NCBI GenBank assembly: GCA_002803225.1
Contig: NXFV01001708.1
Coordinates: 1 to 64,000, forward strand
Reading direction: 5' to 3'
Origin: Gamarada debralockiae
Taxonomy: Eukaryota; Ascomycota; Leotiomycetes; Helotiales; Hyphodiscaceae
DNA length: 64,000 nucleotides
Made by a program: the position numbers and the translations under genes. The first letter of the stretch is position 1. Every line of letters begins with the position of its first letter. A model generated the notes under the pieces. That model did not search any database, was not told the origin of the DNA, and saw nothing but the letters and a program-made list of their open reading frames with translations. Of the stretch, positions 34,753 to 47,728 are shown piece after piece.

Positions 34753-35784
34753 ATGTCTCAACCTACCTCTACACAAACGCCAGAGCTCAAGACCTACAAT
34801 GGAAATTGCCACTGCGGTGCCTTCAAATTCACCGTCAAACTCCCAGAGCTCACCACAGTCAGTGAATGCAACTGCAGCATCTGCTTCAAGAAAGGCTACA
34901 AATGGATTTCCCCCGGTGCCGGCTGCGTCACCGTCACCAAAGGCGAAGGAACATTGAAAGAGTACAAGTTTGGCCCTTGCACGTTTAGCCATAAATTCTG
35001 TCCCACCTGTGGAACGGGAGTTTTAGGGCACGCAGTCAACGCCGAGCCTGGGGATGTTCAAATAAACGTGAGTTACTTTTCTTCTCCAGGAGTTGATCAC
35101 GTTGGGATTGTGGATATTGGGGCTGATGGGTGAGAACAGGCAAATGCACTTCAAGACCCTGGAGTCGATGTATATGGCCTTAAGGTGGAGAGATTCGACG
35201 GCAAAGCTCTTGACCCACAATACGTCCCACCCAAGTTCGCTGGTACTGAACCTACCGCCGAGATCGAGAACGCGAAAACTTATTATGGCGGCTGTCAGTG
35301 TGGGGCCGTGACGGTGGCTATGAAGACTGAAGGACCGCTTACGGATGGGAAGCAGGCGATCTTGGATTGTAATTGCAGTATCTGCACACGCGTACGCCTC
35401 CAATCTCCTCTCCTGTCCAAAAATCGTTGACTAACTTTGACCGTTTAGGACGGCACGATCCTAACCTACCCCCTCAAATCCGCCTTTGCTGTCCACGCCT
35501 CCTCTCCCACAGCGCTCACAACCTACGTCTTCGGCCGGCAGTTCACCGAGCACAAATTCTGCTCTACATGCGGAGTGTCCGTGTATATCCACAAGAAAGA
35601 GGAAATACCTGCAGAGCAATGGAAGAAATACAAAGGCGATGCGAGTCAGGAATCTTGGAGACAAACCCAGCCCGTGAATTTGAGGTGTTTTGAGGGTGTG
35701 GAGTGGGAGGTTTTGAGAGAGAAGGGTCTGATTAAGAAGGGTGATGGGGCGATGGGTGAGCCGCAGTACATTTGCCCTGAATGA
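34753..35784 (+). CDS. Tandem GFA (CENP-V type) zinc-binding protein
   Basis: Three exons: 34753-35067, 35140-35391 and 35449-35784, sum 903 nt, giving 300 residues. Two complete glutathione-dependent formaldehyde-activating (GFA/CENP-V) folds follow one another. The first has NCHCGAF, CNCSICFKKG and FCPTCGTG; the second has GGCQCGAV, CNCSICTR and FCSTCGVSVY. These cysteines bind two zinc ions per fold. The start at 34753 gives a short Thr/Gln/Pro leader and no signal peptide, so it is cytosolic. Many fungal relatives are annotated as glutathione-dependent formaldehyde-activating enzymes, but the actual reaction is unproven for most. The 72-nt first and 57-nt second intron both fall so as to keep the motifs intact. 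Confidence 0.92.
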
Positions 35785-36520
35785 ATGATTGAGGCAAGGA
35801 GATGAGGTTCAGGATAGTTTCTGTCATGTAATGTTGGAGTGGCTATTTTCAATGAGCGATCCCTCTAAGCGTTGGTGATTTTCCACGAATTCAGTGAAGG
35901 TATATGCGGCTTGAACGAGCGAGTGCCTTGCAAGTGAGATGTGGAATGTATTGTGCAGCTCTTTATACTTCTTCTGGCGAGCATCATAGCCGATACAGAG
36001 CAAACAAGATTGCCAGTTTATGGGCAGGGACGCGTAATATACCAATAATTGATTTAGGCTACATAAGATCTGCAACTCCTCACTATAGTGACCCAATTCA
36101 GAGGCAAAGTGGGGACCTGAAAGGTGCTCGATGCGAGCCAAGAAAACAAGCTTATTCAATGCCGTGAGTTTCGAATGCAGAAGAGTTTGGGCAATGTGCG
36201 TGCCGACCAGTCGAAGGTTTGAGGCGAATTTATATCCCCGCATTCGGTGGCTCCAGGCTGCTGGATCAAGATTTGGCTAAAGTACTGTAACATCGAACAA
36301 TTTCAATCCTCCGAAATTGCTGCGAAATAAATGAATAGAGATTTAGCAGTTCGAGAGACTTCCGTATTTTTGTCAACCATCTGACTTCCCTGCCATATCT
36401 TGGCAGTCTCAATGAAACGACGATAAATATTTGGCAGTTTTCCATGGGGCGGTAGAAGCCATCAGTTTTAAGGTGTCTAAAGGTTTGAACAAATGCCAAT
36501 CCTATCGCTAATGGAGAGGA
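35785..36520. other. Intergenic, convergent gene ends
   Basis: Between the GFA gene (plus) and the beta-propeller gene (minus). The 139-residue open frame at 35824-36243 (minus) shows no recognisable motif; I leave it out. Confidence 0.5.
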
Positions 36521-38050
36521 TCAAAATAGCGCGAAAACACCAATGACAGCAACCCAACAGGCACTGGCACTAGCTTCCCACCCTACTCCTGCCTCGCTCT
36601 TCTTCGTTGAGGATGGGGATGGAGACGCTGTTGACGTCGACGATGTTATTGCTGTTCCAGTCGAATTTGAAGTCTTGACTAAAACATATATCTCGCCCGT
36701 CGAGTCACTACTCATGAACAGCCGTCCTTGAGTATCCAAGTCCAGCCCCACAGGTCGGAAGCAGCTATCAGGACAATGTGAGTTATCGGCGTTGGCGAAT
36801 ATATCTCTCGTAGAGGTCATGCTGTTGGACTGTGCCACTGGAGATCCATTCTCGAATGCGATGGAGGAGATCTTATATCCGACAGGCTCGGTACGGTCCC
36901 TCAATTCTGTCAGTAGGGCGATGTGTTTGACAAACTCAGAACTTACCAGCTTCCATGGAACGAAACAAAAGCCTCGGTCCCATTAGGGAGGAATATGATA
37001 TCGAGAGGCGCCATATGAGCCTGGAAAGTCAACCGCGGAGGTACACGCTCTGTTGCGCAGAAGTCGTCGTTGATAGTAGCATTTGGATCCAGTACAAATT
37101 GGCTGCCAATTGTCAAATTCCCGACATCAGGAATGCTTGTGTTCCAGAGTGCAAAGCAATATGGGTATCCATAGTTCCCTCCCTGGTCTTCAGTCGAGCT
37201 GTTGAGGAAACCGTGGTAATTCATCTCTTCTCCTGGATTGTTCTGATGGATATCGACTCCATTCCGATCAATATCATCCGCAGAGTTTTCGACGCTGTAA
37301 ATTCCTCCGGTTAAAGGTTCTTCAGCGACTCCCACGGAATTGCGCAGCCCCCAACCCAGCAATCTTCCTGACGTTGTAAAGTCATATGGAGGGGATGTAG
37401 AAGTTATGTTGTTTAGGTTGTATGCTTTGATCTGCGAATGCCCAGAGCTCAAGTTCTCCGCCTCGAGATCGATATTTGAATTACTGCCTCTGCACACAAC
37501 CAATGTCCCCGGCTCCTTGTTCGACATCATGAGTGTTCGAGTGGTGTGGTCATCATTGCTCATCCCAGTAACCAATGTCTGATTCGTATCGCCGACGGAA
37601 ACAGCTTTTGCATCATAGGACCACGCGAAGACCGTGTCGGAGGAGGATGCATAGAGGGTCTTTCCGTCGTTCGAGAGCGCGATGCCATGATTCAACTAGG
37701 CAGTTTAGCACATGTCCTTCTGCAAGTAGAATCGCTCAAATACTTACGGCAGTTGAATTGATCAGATAAGTCTTCTTCGATACCTCCAAGCAGGTGCTTC
37801 CTCCATCAGTAAACTCCAAATGCACGATTCCAACACCCTGCTGCACCACCAGCAGACCACCATCGCTATCAAATAAGACGCTTCGCGGAGCAGTTAGATC
37901 CTGAACGATCAATTGAGCTTGCCACCCATCAGCAACGACTGGAGCTGGGTATGAGGACTTCAAGGTCGTTGCGCATGATGCAGCGATTGACGTTCGGACA
38001 AGGTCTGTCAACAGCGCCGCGGAAACTTGTAAATTAAAACGGAACTTCAT
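36521..38050 (-). CDS. GPI-anchored PQQ-dehydrogenase-like (sorbosone dehydrogenase type) beta-propeller
   Basis: Three exons: 38050-37748, 37695-36947 and 36899-36521, sum 1,431 nt, giving 476 residues. Introns are 53 and 47 nt. The N-terminus is a likely signal peptide. The body has six-bladed propeller features of the soluble glucose/sorbosone dehydrogenase family: LTAPRSVLFD, GIALSNDGKTLYAS, LGWGLRNSVG, GGNYGYP, FQAHMAPLDIIFLP and FVSFHGSW. The C-terminus is Ser/Thr-rich and ends in a hydrophobic segment, as for GPI anchors. The third exon was set by the acceptor that restores SWDRTEPVGYK. Activity would be extracellular sugar or polyol oxidation if PQQ is available, but fungal members are uncharacterised or depend on scavenged PQQ; this remains an inference. 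Confidence 0.88.
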
Positions 38051-39252
38051 GACTGGAAAAATAATATGAAAGCGACGATAGAGAGGGAGAAGGCATCGCA
38101 GTACCTATGAAGATGTTCTTGGAGTATTTCCAAATACAAGATGCCGCGAATCTTGGCAGACCTACCGCGATCAGAACCCCGCATGAACAGCGCAGCCACA
38201 GATATCATTGATAGGGTGTTTGTTGCACACCCTCCAATGAAAAACGGCCAAGCTGTTTTCGCATGATCGATGAAATGCGGTGTTTGAAGATCCGACTTTG
38301 GCTGTTGAGTGAAATCATTGAAGAGCTTGGCGGCTAAAATCAAAGTGCTTTGTCCCTCTTCTCGGGTGGCTGCTTACTCATCCGAAATGCCCTATTTTCG
38401 CCGGCTACAGAGGTGCAGCCCAGTCGCTTAGTACGGAGGTACCTCAATAGTGGACAAACACTCACGCAATCAAGTCACATCACAAGGAAGCAAAAGTAGG
38501 GGATGCGGCCATTACTTCATATCTTCTCTGCATTACACATATCTCGTGTGCTTTAATGTATTTCTTTTTGAGTCTCGTCTCGCCGTCTGCATTAGCTCCC
38601 AGCCCTCATAATACAACTCTCACAAAAGCCAGCTCAGCAAGAGAAGCCGCCTTTCCTTTGCATCATACCAGCGCCACTCTCTCCTCCGCTGAAAGACATT
38701 CATATCGTTCGCTCGTTCGTCCATGATCGTATTTCATACAGAGAAGCACCTTCTCTCCACCCATCTTGCCATCTGTCTACGGTAGAAAAACGTGTAGCCT
38801 TCTCTTCTCCGCAGTGCAAAGAGAAAAGACAAAGGAAACCCATGCAGAGCAGCTAGCCTTCCATGAAAGAACAGCAGTAAAAGAGACCCATTCATGCAAA
38901 CATTATGTGTCTCCCCATTTTTCTTCGCTTTTATGATGCCCCTCCTCCCATTCATATTCATCCATCCAGGCCATGCTACTTAAAAAGCAAATACACTGCA
39001 GTTCTTTTGTTGTGAAGAATGCCAGAAGAAAATATGCAATTGATGACCTTCCAGGCTGAAGGAAAAATACTCCAAATCTATGTAGGAGATTGATAAAGCA
39101 AGAAAACGCTTCATGCAGTAGCCTCAATAACAAAACCGCCGTCGCTATGCAAGGAAAAGGAAATAAATTTTGGAGCCGCCCAATGAAGGCAGTTCGCTCA
39201 TGTACAAGAATTAGTTTTGATTTGGACATATTACTGTATGCGATTGACAAGT
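38051..39252. other. Intergenic, no supported gene
   Basis: Upstream region of the beta-propeller gene and 3' flank of the disordered-protein gene. Open frames here are short and without motif. Confidence 0.6.
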
Positions 39253-42200
39253 TCAAACGACTGTCATCATATGCATGCGTTGTCCCAAGCTTCGAGTTGG
39301 AGAGGCGTCGATTGAGCCGCTCAGCATGGAATTATTGCTCTGACTTCGAGGAAGATGTTTCGGAGGGCTTGCCATCGGATCTGCGAAAACTCGAGTGAAT
39401 GCAGGACTAGAGTCTGGGTGAGGAACGGCTTCGGGGGTAGGCGCACCATCGGCCTTGCGAATGAGATCGGATAGAGTGCGGCTTAAGACATTGGCACGGT
39501 GAACAAGATCCCGAAGACTGGTTGTATCGAAAGGCATCTTATTGACGGCTTGAGTGGTCATTTCGTGGAGAAGAGGGTCGGATGTCGAGCGGTGCTGATG
39601 CATTGTTTCCATGACAGTCCGTGCGTACTCAGCGGAAGTCTTCATGCTCGAATGACGGGGAGAATTATTTGTAGGCGGTCGCAGACGATCTCTAGTAGGA
39701 AGGTTGTTCACAACAGCTCCAGCTCCAAAAATATCGTCATCCGGGGAGAAGACGGAGCGTCTGTGGACAGTATTGCCATCATACACAAAGCCTGTTGGTC
39801 GACCATGACGATCCAACATCTCGAATGGGGCTTCTGGTCTCGCAACGTCCTCGGCATCCGACCCATGATCCAAATATTTATCGTCTGAAGCCTCGTTGGC
39901 GAGTATGATCGACGATGGAGAATGAGGGGGGGACAGTGTGGGATCTTCCTCGTCAGGTACTGCAAGAGCAATGATACCCTCGGCCTCCTTCCAAAGTGGT
40001 GCAGAAGATCCATTCAGCAAGTCCTTCTCTCGAGCCAATAACCGCAATCTCTTCAGATCCTCGACCAATAAGCAGACCTCTCGAATTTGCCCAACATGCC
40101 CGACCACATTTTCTTGGCTAGCTCGGATCGCCGGTGGAACAAGCATACCGCTGTGCTCCATTCTGCTGTCTCCATCGTCCTCGTCATGGTCATTATTCTC
40201 AAACTCGAAATCACCGTCCCATTCCTCGCTGACGCCCTTGCCACCCAGACCCCAGGTACCGAATTTTGGCGCTAGCTTCGAATGCTCCCGCTGGCCAGCG
40301 ACATCAGGAACCACAGGCACGCTCTGGCTTCTAATATGCAATGCACTGGGCCCTCGGCGCCCAATCGTTCGGCCACCTCTCCCGTCCGCAATCTGCTTGA
40401 CATGAGCCGTCTTCGGTCTTGGTGAATTGCCCATATAGTCCAACTTCTCAGCAGATGATGGCTCTGACCAGTCGAAGAGGTTGCTCTTTGGTCTCTCTGT
40501 AGGAGCAGAGCTCCCATTTACAGGGCCACTGTGTGTAAGATCCGCTAGAGCAGCCCGGAAACTTGGACTTACCCTACGAGAATTCAAAGAACTCGAAGGA
40601 GGGGAAAGTTGATTATTGTGCTCCACGTTCTCGTCATCTCGTGTCCAATCTTCATCGTCTTCGTCGTCATCCAAAGAGAGGCGGCCGAAGTCCTTTGTGG
40701 CGAGACAAAAGCTTGGTGGGGATGAAGGGAAATTGACGTCAGAATCCATTGTGCGTGTTCGTACTGGAGTTTGCAAGTTTACTTCTTGTGAAGATCGAGC
40801 GCCTTTGACTGGTGTAGACATCCCTTCATCTTCCTCCACGATTCTGCTGTTTCCCTCTCGGAGTGTTCCGTTGCCTAGCAATTCATGGATCGACAATCTC
40901 TTCGTCTTTGAGCCATTCACACTTGGTGGTGATTCGTCAAACATTGAATCCAGTGGAGCTTTATGAGACCGCATGCTTCCTGTTGCTCCCGATCTTAATG
41001 AATCGAAGACTGTCTCACTTTGGAAATCCACGTCGTCCTCGTCGCCAGAAGTGAATCCTCTTCCATCAGTGTCAGAGCCGACGAGTGTGGAAGCTCGATC
41101 TGCCATCTCTGATGTGCGATGAGGCTTTGAATTGAGAGTGCCGAAATACGATGGTGATGTTGGTGAGATCAGCCCTGGGGATGATACCACGGAGGTGGAT
41201 GTGGTATGGGTATGTACAACAGGAGAGTTTGGACTCCGACGTGGGGCAGATGAAGACGAAGATGACAGGCCAAGTCGAGCTAAGTCGAGGTTGAAACTAC
41301 TTAGCCGAGAAAGTGGTGGTAAAGGCGAAGAACTGTTTCGACTCCTGGCTTGGAAACTTGATGCAAAAGGATCAATAGCGGGGGTAGTTACGGCATGCGG
41401 CCGAAAGACTGCGGGGTCTGTGATGGCACGATGGCTGTTATGAACAGGCCCATGTGCTGATGCTGTATTCCGTCCTGGCATTGTCGCAACAGGTGCTGAT
41501 GAATAACGCTTGCCCCCACTCCTGCCTTCTGGATCTCTCTTGTTCCCTCTCAAACTTCCTGATCTTGATATCCAAGAACTTGGCGAACCGAAATGCATTG
41601 ACAGAGATCGCCGTGGGAGTTTGTGGGGCTCTTGTTTTTCTGTAGAAGGTAAGGGGATGTCTTCTACAGGATCTACCTCGTCCTGCCCATCCTCAAATGG
41701 AAGACTATCTTCATCGTAAAATGCCGTATAGCTTGTCTTCGACATTGTGATAGCTCCTGGTCTCACCAGAGTAGGTTTGACAGAATCATCCGGAAGGACC
41801 CTTCTTGACGTAGAGTAGAAATTTTGTATGCCTCCATCGCTGGACCTCCCTGAAGATCGCTCTTTCGTAAGTTTTGTCGGTCGGGACTCGAAGAAGGGCC
41901 GCCACGTAGTCCGAGATTTCGGTGATCTGAATCGATTCGAGAGGGCGGGTGTCTCTGCCTCAATGGAGGGAAGAGGGGGAACTTCCTCTTTGGGGTCGAT
42001 AGACTCTCTGAACTGTTGTTGAAGAGTTACAGAACGTTGATGACTTGTAGCAGGTCTGCGAAGCGTGGGCACTTGTGACTTGGAGCCGCTCCTCGATATT
42101 GATCCACTGACTGCTCTTGTAGACGCTGTCCGCTTCACAAGTTTATTAGGTGGTAATTGTGCTGGACTGCTAGTGGGATTTGAGAGTATGGGAGCAGCAG

Positions 42201-42865
42201 AGCCGTGGGAAAACGTCAAAGATGGCGAGTCTGGTCCGACGCTTGATCTAGGACTATTGTTCTGCGAATTGGGTATCGTTGATAATCTCCGAATCCAAGA
42301 CCCTCTAGATGAAACGGATTCTCTTCTGGCCTCCTCTCCAATATGCTCGTGTGGCGACGATATCTCCCCGTTTCGAAAAATCGACAGCCTTCGCCCACCT
42401 CCGCTATGTAGTATCTCAACTCTGGTATTTGGAGGACGCGTTTGGGGAGTCGGGGGTTGTGGAGCTGGAGAGGATTCGATGGTCGTGTGGAAAGGTCGAT
42501 TATCGGGCGTGACCACAGTCGAACTCGTGCCTGGCCGCGAAATCGGGGAGGATGAACCTGGTACTTTACTTCCCACATCTGCCAGGTCTCCAGCTTTTCT
42601 TTTCTTTGAGGAAGGCCGCACAGAGGCTGAACGTTCGGGTCTGCCAAGTGCAAGACCAGCGGCAGCGATACCGACAGTGCTCGACGCAACAAGCTACAAA
42701 CAATTAGTATGTGCGTTTCAGATATGTTGAGCTCAATGCAGGAATATAATTGTTGATATTCGTAGAGAGCCGTGCGTTGCAGAAAAGTAATGTTTGGCCG
42801 CGGACAATGCGAGACCCTTAATTTTAATGAGAAGAACAACTCACACTGGGAACTGTCTTCATCAT
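39253..42865 (-). CDS. Large disordered Ser-rich protein, possibly Byr4/Bfa1-like
   Basis: Two exons: 42865-42845 (seven codons) and 42693-39253, joined over a 151-nt GT-AG intron, sum 3,462 nt, giving 1,153 residues. The long frame has no good ATG of its own: it begins at a GTG and extends upstream to an acceptor, and the small first exon supplies the start. Most of the protein is low-complexity, rich in Ser, Pro and Arg with many SP/TP and RRxS sites that look like kinase targets. Ordered parts are a SEEWDGDFEFE-type acidic/aromatic motif (about residue 845), a helical segment (IREVCLLVEDLKRLRLLA) and a C-terminal helical region. The acidic WD motif followed by a helix recalls the Byr4/Bfa1 component of the Spg1/Tem1 GAP in the septation network. 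That identification is tentative. Confidence 0.7.
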
Positions 42866-45800
42866 GAACTATCTCCTCTGACACCTCGACCAACTGGAAA
42901 GGAAAACACGGAGGGAAAATATCGTGATCTCTGCCAAACTCATGAGCATCGTAGAGGAAGGTCCATGCCAGGTGATTTCGAGGTCGGGGAGGAGGAATGA
43001 AGGTGTTGATCCCAACCGTTAACGGTAAACACCGGAGATCAGATCGTGCTCTTTTCGTGACAGTCCCGTGTCGAAGAATTGACCATAGGCTGGAGGCGAA
43101 GTCAATCCTGTAAAAGAGCGTGAACAATCGATCTCAGTCGCTGTCGTGGTGGTGACAAGGTGAGTTGTTTAGATGTTGTGGTGGAATTTGGAGATGGCCA
43201 ACAAGTTGGAGTTCCAGTTAGTTGACAAGCCGTACGTGCTCTTCGCCTGAAGAATCCGGGCTAGCGTACAAAAAGTACTTTTAGCGACCTCCTCGTACCT
43301 AAGAACCTGGAACTTTTGGCTTCAAGCCGCGTTTATGTCACTTTGTTAGGGATAATCCTGTACGAAGCTGGGCCGACTGTGCAGAACAGGGTAAAGACAA
43401 TGATTCCGTCTTCCAAGTTACTTTGTCACGGAATCTTCATTTGCTGCATCTCATTGGACTACGCCACAAGAAATGATTAGGTGAGACTAAGAGGGCAGCT
43501 GGTGAAGGTACAAAGTTATGCTATGCTGCCGATGAGGGGACGGGAGCTGAGGGGCCAGGAGCTCCTTTCCGCAATGACTTGCCGTTACAAGAGCGCTCGG
43601 CATACCAGGTACCCCATCTGACAGCAGGATACCTTGACCAAGGTATCGACAGAGTTTCAATAGGTACTGCCATTCAACGAGATTGATACTTGTGAAACAA
43701 GAGCTTACTCTTCTTGATGCTGTGTCCGAATGAAATGGAAGCTTCCTGGACATGCCATGGATAACATGGAGCCTTCATTGATAGGCAACGGACACTCATT
43801 ATCCTATGTTGATTTCGAGGGAATCAAACGTCGAGTCACCAAAACTGTTCCGCGCAGTAAATATCTCTACATATGTTGTGTCGCGGCGGTCAAATTAAAT
43901 ACCACGAGACACAAATGTTCTGGTGCTTGCTTCTGCTTCATGTATGAATTCGTATGGATGAGTCGGCTTCTCTACACATATCCATCCGATGTCCAACTAT
44001 CCCGGGTCCCTGATGCTGGTTGTTTTGTTTCGGCGTCAGTAAAAGAAGACGTGATTGATCACACAGAGTGAAGGATTGCTGCTGGAGACGCTGTTTCAGA
44101 TGTTCTGGGAAGAGTAATCCGTTGTGGCTTGAGCTGTGCTCGAATCAGGCGAGCTTTGAAATCGGTATATGCAATAAGACAGAGGGGATATATGGCTTAA
44201 AAATCAAATTTGTTGGTTTTGTATAAATTCCATAGAAGTAGTGGTGTGCTCGTACGGGGGTACTCGATGTGGGAATTCTTGAATTCAACCTAGACTTCTA
44301 CATTAGTCTGCAGTAACTAATGTATAAAGAAGCGCCTTTCCGGATTCGTAACTTTCCAAAGGAAGTTCGAGAAAGTCACTCTTCTGCCACATCTTCTTCA
44401 GCAAGTATCCATCCGGAAGGTGGTGTTCTGTCTCCATTCCTCTCCAGCCGCCATCGTACTACTTCTCCCCACTTTCTTAAGACCAACGCCTTCCAGTCCT
44501 TCCCCCGTACGAAGGATCGATGGACACAAAAGCGCTCTCAGCCTCCGCACTATTGGTCACTACGAAGCATGACCCTCTTCCCTTGAGGCGGATTCTTGTA
44601 TCTGGAGAATCTTACAAAAGTATTGGCCCCTTTTCCGCGCTCCTTTTGGCAGTGGAGAGCCATTCGCCGTCTGATCGTCAAATAAATACAGCCTCCGAAT
44701 TCGTATTTTTTTATCAAGCAAGTCCCCGTCATTTGTATGATTGTTATGAGAATAAGCCGAGTCGCGTAGCCGGAATCTCCAATCATCAATCAAGGTGGCC
44801 GTCCTGCAGAGGCCCAATGCTTCCTTTCCCTGTCCCTTGATGCATACCCATATTAGCTCGCTATATTTGAATGAATTGAGAAGCCGCCTCTAACTTTGAC
44901 TTTCTTTTCAGCTCCTCGTCCACTAACAATTTGGGGGGCAGTTTCTAGGTTAATTAGTTCGTTCCTCGAATGTCTTCAGAATGAAATACCCAACTAGCCC
45001 ATTCGCTCAGACCATCTCAACGGCGGGGAACGCTTTGATAAACAACGAAGAAATCTCCGTTTTGCAGAGTCCACACTAGAAGATAAAGGTACAAATTCAC
45101 ATGGTACCGATGTGACGTAAGATACAATGGAGAGACATTCTCAGACAGCCGCCCACCGGTTCTTCAAAGGTTGCTACATTGGGCACATATCTCGGATTCG
45201 CCTTGAATAGAGCCTCTCGCCAAGGCCCAACCTGGCAGGCAAGACCCTCCTATTTCCGTATTTCTGGGAAAGAAGTCCGCGTTGACAGCTCATACACGGC
45301 CAGCCACGGGGGTACTCAGTCCATTTCCCGGGAAACAAATCATCCAAGTGACAAGAAGAAAAGCAATTGGATTTCCGGATTCGGGGTCAATTGAGAGCAT
45401 GGTGCATGGTTTTCCCCAATACAGGTTTTGAGCCTTCGATAGGCCCATCTGGATGATCGCATTCAAGGATATTGACATGGGGTCCGGCATGAGATTTACC
45501 TTGCAGTTAAGGTCTTTTGGTAGCTGGGCTGTTATTACGCATGGATTCGCGTGGACAGGGCAGTTTACGAGCGAATGAGATGCATTTGGAGACGCGTTGG
45601 TTCGCGTCCATCTTAAGCTTTAACCCGTGCCCCTCAGGCCAAAAATTAGTCCTATCATATCACGCTCATACGTGGGATAAACTTTCCTCTCTCAACCATT
45701 GCTTTTTTCAACTCCTCGTGGGAAACACCTTCCAACCAAGAATCGCATGTTCACATCCGATCTTCAGGAGTGATTGATACGCTCAGACAAAACAAAACGT

Positions 45801-47728
45801 TTGTGAACGTTATTTGGGAGTCAAAGATACATAATTCAAAGTCTAGATCAAATGAGCATTTTAGACTCCTTTCTCATTGTTACTTGAAGAATAAATCCTG
45901 ACAAATTTCAATTGAACAACGCCGCATCTCGTTTCTTTTAAAGTCGTCATCAAACGCGTGAAATTCGGCTACTAAAATTGCCCAATCCAAGACACGCCAT
46001 AATACAAGGCCACCCCGAATGTCTGTGCGCCACTGACCAACATGCAAGGAGGCTCTTAGCAAGATGAGGTATATTTAGAAGCTCCACTGAGGCGAGATTG
46101 GTTATTAAAGAGCTGATCACCACGGGAGTTTTTGGAAATTGCTGCAACGCCGCATACAGTACTTGATTTTGTTCCCGAGGATTTTTTTCGGCCGTGAGGA
46201 ACACATGGCTCAAAGACTTTGGGTCTCAACAGATTGTCTGTTCCCGCGAATTTGGACCTTGAGCTGAATATTTGTGTATCAAACTTAATTTTTGATCGAG
46301 ATATGTTTCAGTTGGGCATCGAGAACGTGGGGTTCAAAGCCATATAGCGCAGCACGTGCAGCCCCCGTTTCCCGACACGTGACATCTTTCCAAGTTGGGG
46401 AGATAACGTTCAGCCCCTTCCTTCTCGGATGCACAACACGTGTGCAGCATTCCTTATTCTAAAATCTTAATTCCTTTCCCTCGAGATCTTCAGCTTGAGC
46501 AATTGTCTGAGGTCTCGTCTTACGTTACACGAAGATTTCCTACAGCCGCACGTCCCGGGTTTTCGGGATGCGAGCTGTCAGGTACATTATCAAGTTGCTG
46601 ATCACGCCGAGGAGATACTGGAGCATTCTTCGCCAGTTGGAGTTGCGACAAGGATGAAAACGCGCGGCAGCCTGCAAGCAGAGAGTTCGGCGTCCATAAA
46701 GTGAATGAGGTAGTTTGAAGTTCGCGCAGCTGAGAATCAACAAGTCTCAAAGATTAAATCATTGTGTGCCAGTTAAGCATTCGGTGCAGAACGAGCTAAT
46801 GCAGAAGAGGGCGACGATGAGGCAGACATAAGACCGGATCCAGGACCGCTCCAGAGTTCTGGGTAAGTCTTGATTCAAGTAAAAGAGCCCACGTTTTTCT
46901 TTACTTCCGCTCGACACTTATTAATCGTACAATTCGCCTGAAACAACAGACGACAGAACAAGTTGATCAGCAAGCAGGAGCCACTTCAATCAGCAAGCAT
47001 CACCACTCTCTCGATATGGGGCGTAGAGGAAACGAGAGCGACAAACGCAAGAGGGTTAGAAAGGAGCTGCTTGACGCCCGTACTTGTTTTGGAAGGGACG
47101 CTTTCCGTTGGTCTTGGAAGCATCCTAAATTATTCGTCCATTGCTCCCCATCTCAACGCAATTCAACTAGTGTTTTGATTAGTCCTACCTAAATGCTGGA
47201 AACATTTACTTCTTCCTTTAACTATCAAGCACTTTTCCAGCGGCGTTCAGCAGCTCCAGAGGCTCCTGAGCTATCTTGGGATGGTTCACTCCAACTCCCT
47301 GGGGTAATATACCACCCGCTGCGAGAAATTCAGAATCAGCAACTGCCTATAGAGAAACAAGAAGAGGGCCGAGCGGTTCACAAATTCTGAACTCAAGCGC
47401 ATGCTCTCTAGAGTAAAGGTCTGGAGCAAAGCTCGTCAGCTCGTACGGAATAGGAAATGAATGGCTCTGTCAATTACTTACCATTCCTATACCCAAACAA
47501 GAGTGCATAAACTCCCTGCCCGTCCGCGGCACCCAATAAATTCTTCCAAACCAGGAACGTATTCAAGTACATATTCGCCCAAAGCCGTCCAGCTTTGCTG
47601 CTTTTTCGCTGCACTGTGGAAGTTTCGTGGTCAGCCCTGCCCGGAAAGAAGAAACCGATTGAAGCTTTAGGAGTTCTGAGATTCAAATCCAGCCATATTA
47701 GGAAAACGATCGCTCCGGGAATTACACA
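42866..47728. other. Gene desert of about 4.9 kb
   Basis: The first few hundred bases are the upstream region of the preceding gene. Beyond it I find only short open frames on both strands with no signal peptide, motif or splice-consistent continuation. Two overlapping minus-strand frames near 45880-46213 look somewhat protein-like but are too short to assign. The region may contain decayed repeats or a lost gene. Confidence 0.5.

Noticed and set aside
35824..36243. 139-codon minus-strand frame
   Set aside because: No recognisable motif and sits between convergent genes; chance occurrence seems more likely.
42216..43127. 303-codon minus-strand open frame starting MFTLFYR
   Set aside because: It runs antiphase through the first exon and intron of the disordered-protein gene, and in its second half through that gene's coding sequence. 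No motif is present, so I treat it as a chance frame.
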